Shown here: one piece after another, positions 59,716 through 64,000 of the stretch | How positions within the stretch are numbered: position 1 is the stretch's first letter | How the letters are laid out: the number at the start of each line of letters is the position of its first letter | Origin: Shinella zoogloeoides | Lineage (GTDB): Bacteria > Pseudomonadota > Alphaproteobacteria > Rhizobiales > Rhizobiaceae | Length of the DNA: 64,000 nt | NCBI RefSeq assembly: GCF_022682305.1 | Contig: NZ_CP093528.1 | Coordinates: 2,679,501 to 2,743,500 of the forward strand | Direction of reading: 5' to 3' | The notes under the pieces: generated by a model | What the model saw: the letters and a program-made list of their open reading frames with translations, nothing else | The model's database searches: none | What the model was told of the DNA's origin: nothing | Made by a program: the position numbers and the translations under genes

Positions 59716-62673
59716 TCACGTCGTCAGCTTGTGGTTTTCCGGATCGACGAAGACCGGACTGCAGACCTCCGCCATGGTCTCGACGCCGCGCAGCCGGTCC
59801 CATACCACGATCTTCTCGCCATATCGCTCTCGGCCGGACTTGAGGAAAGCAAGCGCGATATGCCCGCCGAGCGTCGGCGAGAAGCAGGCGGAGCTGACCC
59901 AGCCCTGGTCGTTCAGCGTCGAGGGCTTGGCTCCGTCCTTGAGCAGGTGCGCGCCGGCCCGCAGGTCCTGATCGGCCTCCAGCGCCCGAAGACCGACGAG
60001 CTGCGCGCGGTCGGCGGCGGTCAGGCCGAAGCGGGCGGACAGGCGCTTGCCGATGAAATCCGGCTTGGACGCACCCATCATGCGCCCGAGGCCAGCATCG
60101 TCCGGCGTCACGCGGCCATCGAATTCGGCATGGGTCACATGCCCCTTCTCGATGCGCAGCACGTTCAGCGCCTCGACACCGTAGGCGCAAAGGCCGTGCG
60201 GCTCGCCTGCCCGCATCAGGGCGTCCGCCACTGCCTCGCCGTATCCGGCCGGCACCGCCAGCTCATAGGCAAGCTCGCCGGAGAAGGAAATGCGGAAGAG
60301 CCGCGCCCTGAGATTGCCCTTCAGCCGCACCTCGCGGCCAGCCAGGAACGGGAAGGCCGCGTTGGACACATCGTCCTCGACCACGGCCTGCAGGATGGCA
60401 CGCGCCTTCGGCCCGGCGAGCGACATCTGCGCCCATTGATCGGAGACGGAGAGGAAGCGCACCCGCAGCTCCGGCCAGAGCACCTGTGCGGCAAACTCCA
60501 TATGCGACAGCACGCCGCCCGCCATGGCGGTCGTCGTCGTGACGAGAAAATGCGCCTCCGCCAGCCGGCTCACGGTGCCGTCGTCATAGACCATGCCGTC
60601 CTCGCGCAGCATGAGGCCGTAGCGCGCCTTGCCGACCGGCAGTTTCAGCACGGGATTGCAATAAAGCCGGTCGAGAAACTCGGCGGCATCCAGCCCGAAG
60701 ACCTCGATCTTGCCGAGCGTCGAGACATCGCAGAGACCGGCATGCGCGCGCACGGTGCGCACTTCGCGGTCGACGCTTTCCCGCCAGGTCTTCTCCCCGG
60801 CTTTCGGAAACCAGGATGGGCGGTACCACAACCCGGAATCGACGAAGGCCGCGCCGTTCGCCGCCGCCCAGCCATGCAGCGGCGAGCGGCGGACGGGCAT
60901 GGCATGCTCGCCGATAGCGGTCCCCGCCAGCGCCCCGAAGGAGACGGGCGTGTAGAACGGCCGGAACGTCGTCGTACCGACGTCGGCGGGGCTGACGCCG
61001 CGCATGGCGGCAAGGATGCCGATGGCGTTGACATTGCCGAGCTTGCCCTGGTCGGTCGCCATGCCGCTCGTTGTATAGCGCTTGGCATGCTCGACATGGC
61101 CGAAGCCCTCGCGCACGGCAAGGCCGAGGTCCCCGGTATGCACGTCGTTCTGGAAATCCACGAAGGCCTTGGATTTCGCCCCCGGCACATGCCAGAGCGC
61201 CGTGAAGGACGGATCGGCCTGTTCGCCGACGGCGGGAGACGTGAAATCCGCGACCGGGCGCCCGAGTGCCGCCACCAAGGCCGCCGCCTTGCGCGCGCCG
61301 TCCTCGAAGCATTCGGCAAGGCGATAGCGCCCGGCCGCCGCACCGGCCATCGCAAGGCCCGGGCCGGCATCCGGCGCAAGGAAGGTCTGCAGGGCTGGCG
61401 CCCAGACCGGCCGCCCGCCACGCTGGCAGGCGAGATGGATGACCGGGTTCCAGCCGCCCGACATCGCCACCGCGTCGCAGGCGATCAACTCCTCGAAGCC
61501 CCCGCGATCGGCGACGATGGAGCGGACGCGATGACGCCCCTTCGTATCGACGATGGAGCCGCCGCGAATGAGCCGGACGCCCTCCGGCGCGCTGTCGGCG
61601 GCATCCGCCCGGCTGTCGATGAGCGCGGCGATGCCGACGCCCTGCGCCGCAAGATCCTCCGCCGTGCGATAGCCGGACGAACCGTTGGTGTAGATGACGA
61701 CCGCCTTGCCGGCGGCGACACCGTAGCGATTGGCATAGGCGCTGGCGGCGCTGGCCGCCATGATGCCCGGCCGGTCGTTTCCGCCGAAGACCAGCGGGCG
61801 CTCCTCCGCGCCGGTCGCAAGGATCGCGTGCTTCGCCACGATGCGCCACAGGCGCTCCACCGGCCTTGCCGTGTCGATTGTCGCGCCGTGCTTCTGCACC
61901 CGCTCCACCGCACCGAAGACGTTGTCGTCGTACCAGCCGAAGACGGTGGTGCGCGGCAACAGGGTAACGTTCGGGCTGTTCTGCAACTCGTCCGTCACCC
62001 GCCGGGCGAAGATATAGGGCGCCTCGCCATCCAGCCGCGCCGTCTCGCAAAGCAATGCACCGCCGAGCACGAAATCCTGCTCGGCAAGGATGACGCGCAG
62101 GCCCGACCGCGCCGCGACCAGCGCCGCCGCAAGGCCCGCCGGACCGGAGCCGACGACCAGCAGGTCGCAATGCGCCCAGCTTTTCTCGTAGCTGTCCGGA
62201 TCGGGCGGCAGCGCCGTGCGGCCGAGGCCGGCAGCGCGGCGGATCAGCGGCTCGTAGACCTTTTCCCAGAAGGCCGAGGGCCACATGAAAGTCTTGTAGT
62301 AGAAGCCGGCCGAGAAAAAGCGCGACATCAGGCCGTTCGCCGCGCCGATATCACAGGCAAGGCTCGGCCAGCGGTTCTGGCTGGCGGCGACGAGACCGTC
62401 GTAAAGCTCGGCGACCGTCGCCTTCGTATTTGGATCGCGCCGCGCGCCGCTGCCGATGGTGACCAGCGCATTCGGCTCGGAAGGGCCTGCCGTCACGATC
62501 CCGCGCGCACGGTGATACTTGAAACTGCGGCCGACGAGCAGCCGGTCGCTGGCGAGCAGCGCCGAGGCCAGCGTGTCGCCGGCATGGCCGGCGAGGTCAG
62601 CCCCGTCGAAGGAGAAGCGCAGGGCATGGCTGCGGTCGATCAGACCCCCGGAGGCGAGGCGATAGGCGGTCAT
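59716..62673 (-). CDS. soxA: Sarcosine oxidase alpha subunit
   Basis: The 985-aa subunit binds NAD and folate. The N-terminal part has a 2Fe-2S-ferredoxin-like fold (LRFSFDGADLAGHAGDTLAS), then an FAD/NAD-type reductase region (LLVVGSGPAGLAAALVAARS, about residue 170). A C-terminal GcvT-like aminomethyltransferase domain (about 600-985; GLCDVSTLGKIEVFGLDAAE) passes the one-carbon unit to tetrahydrofolate. The start overlaps the soxD stop by four bases (ATGA). Confidence 0.95.
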   Translation of the reverse strand: MTAYRLASGGLIDRSHALRFSFDGADLAGHAGDTLASALLASDRLLVGRSFKYHRARGIVTAGPSEPNALVTIGSGARRDPNTKATVAELYDGLVAASQNRWPSLACDIGAANGLMSRFFSAGFYYKTFMWPSAFWEKVYEPLIRRAAGLGRTALPPDPDSYEKSWAHCDLLVVGSGPAGLAAALVAARSGLRVILAEQDFVLGGALLCETARLDGEAPYIFARRVTDELQNSPNVTLLPRTTVFGWYDDNVFGAVERVQKHGATIDTARPVERLWRIVAKHAILATGAEERPLVFGGNDRPGIMAASAASAYANRYGVAAGKAVVIYTNGSSGYRTAEDLAAQGVGIAALIDSRADAADSAPEGVRLIRGGSIVDTKGRHRVRSIVADRGGFEELIACDAVAMSGGWNPVIHLACQRGGRPVWAPALQTFLAPDAGPGLAMAGAAAGRYRLAECFEDGARKAAALVAALGRPVADFTSPAVGEQADPSFTALWHVPGAKSKAFVDFQNDVHTGDLGLAVREGFGHVEHAKRYTTSGMATDQGKLGNVNAIGILAAMRGVSPADVGTTTFRPFYTPVSFGALAGTAIGEHAMPVRRSPLHGWAAANGAAFVDSGLWYRPSWFPKAGEKTWRESVDREVRTVRAHAGLCDVSTLGKIEVFGLDAAEFLDRLYCNPVLKLPVGKARYGLMLREDGMVYDDGTVSRLAEAHFLVTTTTAMAGGVLSHMEFAAQVLWPELRVRFLSVSDQWAQMSLAGPKARAILQAVVEDDVSNAAFPFLAGREVRLKGNLRARLFRISFSGELAYELAVPAGYGEAVADALMRAGEPHGLCAYGVEALNVLRIEKGHVTHAEFDGRVTPDDAGLGRMMGASKPDFIGKRLSARFGLTAADRAQLVGLRALEADQDLRAGAHLLKDGAKPSTLNDQGWVSSACFSPTLGGHIALAFLKSGRERYGEKIVVWDRLRGVETMAEVCSPVFVDPENHKLTT

Positions 62674-62945
62674 TGCGCGCCTCCCCTCTCCGCCGCGGCG
62701 TCCGTCACGGCGAAGACCTCATGGGTGAAATTGTCCCGTTCCACCACCAGCCAGCGGCGACAGCCGGCGACATGCTGCCAATGCTCGCGGATGCGCCCGC
62801 GCGGATTGACGCGCAGATGGACATAATCGTGCCAGATCTCGTCCGCCGCCAGCGGCGCGGGGCGGGCGGGCGTGGCATCGCCGCGGATCGTGAATTCTTC
62901 CTTGGGACGTATGCCGCAATGCGGACAGGGGATCAGGCTCGCCAT
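62670..62945 (-). CDS. soxD: Sarcosine oxidase delta subunit
   Basis: The 91-aa subunit has the zinc-binding start LIPCPHCGIRPKEEF and a second Cys in HVAGCRRWLVVERD. WHDYVHLRVNPRGRIREHW is a hallmark of SoxD. It lies eight bases after soxB and overlaps soxA. Confidence 0.95.
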   Translation of the reverse strand: MASLIPCPHCGIRPKEEFTIRGDATPARPAPLAADEIWHDYVHLRVNPRGRIREHWQHVAGCRRWLVVERDNFTHEVFAVTDAAAERGGAQ

Positions 62946-62953
62946 GGCTCAGC

Positions 62954-64000
62954 TCAATGCAGGTTCGGCTGGGCGCCGGCGCCCGCCTCGTCGATGGGGA
63001 AACCGCGCTCGAACCGGTCGAGCCGCAGGGCGCGCGCCACGTGATGGCTCTCGCCCCGGGCGATCAGATGCGCGAAGCAGAAGCCCGAGGCGGGCGTCGC
63101 CTTGAAGCCGCCGTAGCACCAGCCGCAATTCAGGTAGAGGTTCTCGATGGGCGTGCGGTCGATGATCGGCGAGCCATCCATCGACATGTCCATGACGCCG
63201 CCCCAGGCGCGCAGCACCCGCACGCGCGACAGGCCGGGGATCATCGTCACCCCCTCCTCCATGACATGTTCCGCCGTCGCGAGATTACCGCGCTGCGCAT
63301 AGGAGGAGTAACCGTCGATCTCCGCCCCGAAGACCAGCCCGCCCTTGTCGGACTGGGAGATGTAGAAATGGCCGGCGCCATAGGTGATGACATGGTCGAT
63401 GCAGGGTTTCAGTCCCTCGGTCACGAAAGCTTGCAGAATGTGGCTTTCGAGCGGCAGCTTCAGCCCTGCCATTTCGCCGACGCGGGAACTGTTGCCGGCG
63501 GCGGCAAGCGCCAGCCGGTTGCAACCGATGAAACCCTTCGACGTCTCGACGCCCGTCACGACGCCGTTTTCCCGGCGGATGCCGGTCACTTCGCAATTCT
63601 GGATGAGATCGACGCCGAGCCGGTCCGCCCCGCGCGCAAAGCCCCAGGCGACCGCATCGTGCCGCGCCGTGCCGGCGCGCCGCTGCAGAAGACCGCCGAC
63701 GATGGGGAAGCGCGCATGGTCGAAATTGAGGAAGGGCAGCATCTTCATCAGCGTCTCGCGGTCGAGCTGCTCGGCCGCCACGCCCTCCATCATCATCGCA
63801 TTGCCGCGCCGGGTGTAGTGATCGCGCTGGCTGTCGTTGTGATAGAGGCTGATGATGCCGCGCTGCGACAGCATCACATTGTAGTTCAGTTCCCGCTCCA
63901 GCCCTTCCCAGAGCTTCAGCGAGAATTCGTAGAACGGCTCGTTGCCGGGCAGCATGTAGTTGGAGCGCACGATGGTCGTGTTGCGGCCGACATTGCCGGA
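62954..64000 (-). CDS. soxB: Sarcosine oxidase beta subunit (5' end outside window)
   Basis: This is the C-terminal 348 codons of SoxB; the coding frame continues through the window edge (NVGRNTTIVRSNYMLPGNE near 64000-63930). The subunit holds covalent FMN and the FAD/sarcosine site. Visible are VGGLLQRRAGTARHDAVAWG (substrate region), the FAD-binding ARGADRLGVDLIQNCEVTGI and the C-terminal LYLNCGWCYGGFKATPASG motif. It is first in the soxBDAG unit seen here. The start codon lies beyond 64000. Confidence 0.95.
   Translation of the reverse strand, partial: SGNVGRNTTIVRSNYMLPGNEPFYEFSLKLWEGLERELNYNVMLSQRGIISLYHNDSQRDHYTRRGNAMMMEGVAAEQLDRETLMKMLPFLNFDHARFPIVGGLLQRRAGTARHDAVAWGFARGADRLGVDLIQNCEVTGIRRENGVVTGVETSKGFIGCNRLALAAAGNSSRVGEMAGLKLPLESHILQAFVTEGLKPCIDHVITYGAGHFYISQSDKGGLVFGAEIDGYSSYAQRGNLATAEHVMEEGVTMIPGLSRVRVLRAWGGVMDMSMDGSPIIDRTPIENLYLNCGWCYGGFKATPASGFCFAHLIARGESHHVARALRLDRFERGFPIDEAGAGAQPNLH

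Noticed and set aside
59731..62826. A 1031-codon open frame on the plus strand opposite soxA
   Set aside because: It is antisense to a clear full-length soxA, has Arg/Gly/Ala-biased composition and no recognisable domain. It is the usual mirror effect of high third-position G+C.

Overview
The window reads as chromosomal DNA of a high-G+C alphaproteobacterium of the order Hyphomicrobiales, most likely Rhizobiaceae (Rhizobium/Ensifer/Shinella-like). This rests on the gene sets and regulatory sites seen: an EcfG-NepR-PhyR general stress module, hmuSTUV and tonB with RirA-type iron boxes (TGA-N9-TCA), a smoEFGK-smoS-mtlK polyol operon, a ThuA/ThuB pair, a livHMGF-DUF6867-livK operon and heterotetrameric sarcosine oxidase genes. 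No rRNA, tRNA, CRISPR array, phage or conjugation gene was seen. The species cannot be fixed from sequence reading alone.

Layout. 1-5.1 kb: a polysaccharide-type region in which a complete IS66-family element (498-3321, 8-bp target duplication GCCCTTCC) splits a 285-codon gene, next to a GT4-like glycosyltransferase. 5.4-8.3 kb: LacI regulator convergent with thuA-thuB-like sugar oxidation genes, with a perfect LacI-type operator. 8.3-10.2 kb: TetR/SMR efflux pair with operator, truncated haemoglobin, DUF423 membrane protein. 10.2-17.5 kb: iron/haem region with an iron-box operon (DUF2325 protein, 89-aa protein, IsdG-type haem monooxygenase, VOC protein), tonB with a secreted leader gene, and hmuSTUV. 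17.5-21.9 kb: stress region with DUF883 and DUF1469 proteins behind an EcfG promoter, an HWE histidine kinase, ecfG, nepR and phyR.

22-32.2 kb: polyol operon, all on the minus strand (SorC-type regulator; smoE, F, G, K; smoS; mtlK; HAD phosphatase; FGGY kinase). 32.4-46.1 kb: reductive pyrimidine catabolism in two blocks, preT-preA and, after an insert of unrelated genes (AhpD-like, BigR-like/rhodanese, ExoD, DMT exporter), rutR facing a beta-ureidopropionase/dihydropyrimidinase/ABC transporter operon. RutR-like operators lie before both blocks. The four enzymes would convert uracil or thymine to beta-amino acids, and the NMT1/THI5-type transporter probably imports the pyrimidine or an intermediate.

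46.3-51.8 kb: an RND efflux pair and a Crp/Fnr regulator with an FNR-type box. 51.8-58.9 kb (minus): a GT29 sialyltransferase-like protein, an LprI-like protein, a DUF1272 zinc ribbon and the branched-chain amino-acid ABC operon. 59.1 kb to the end (minus): soxB (cut by the window edge), soxD, soxA, soxG. Most of the window is ordinary metabolism. The parts I would look at first are the exact IS66 gene disruption, the iron-box operon with a Cys-rich DUF2325 protein, and the RutR-linked transporter plus a small secreted Cys protein.
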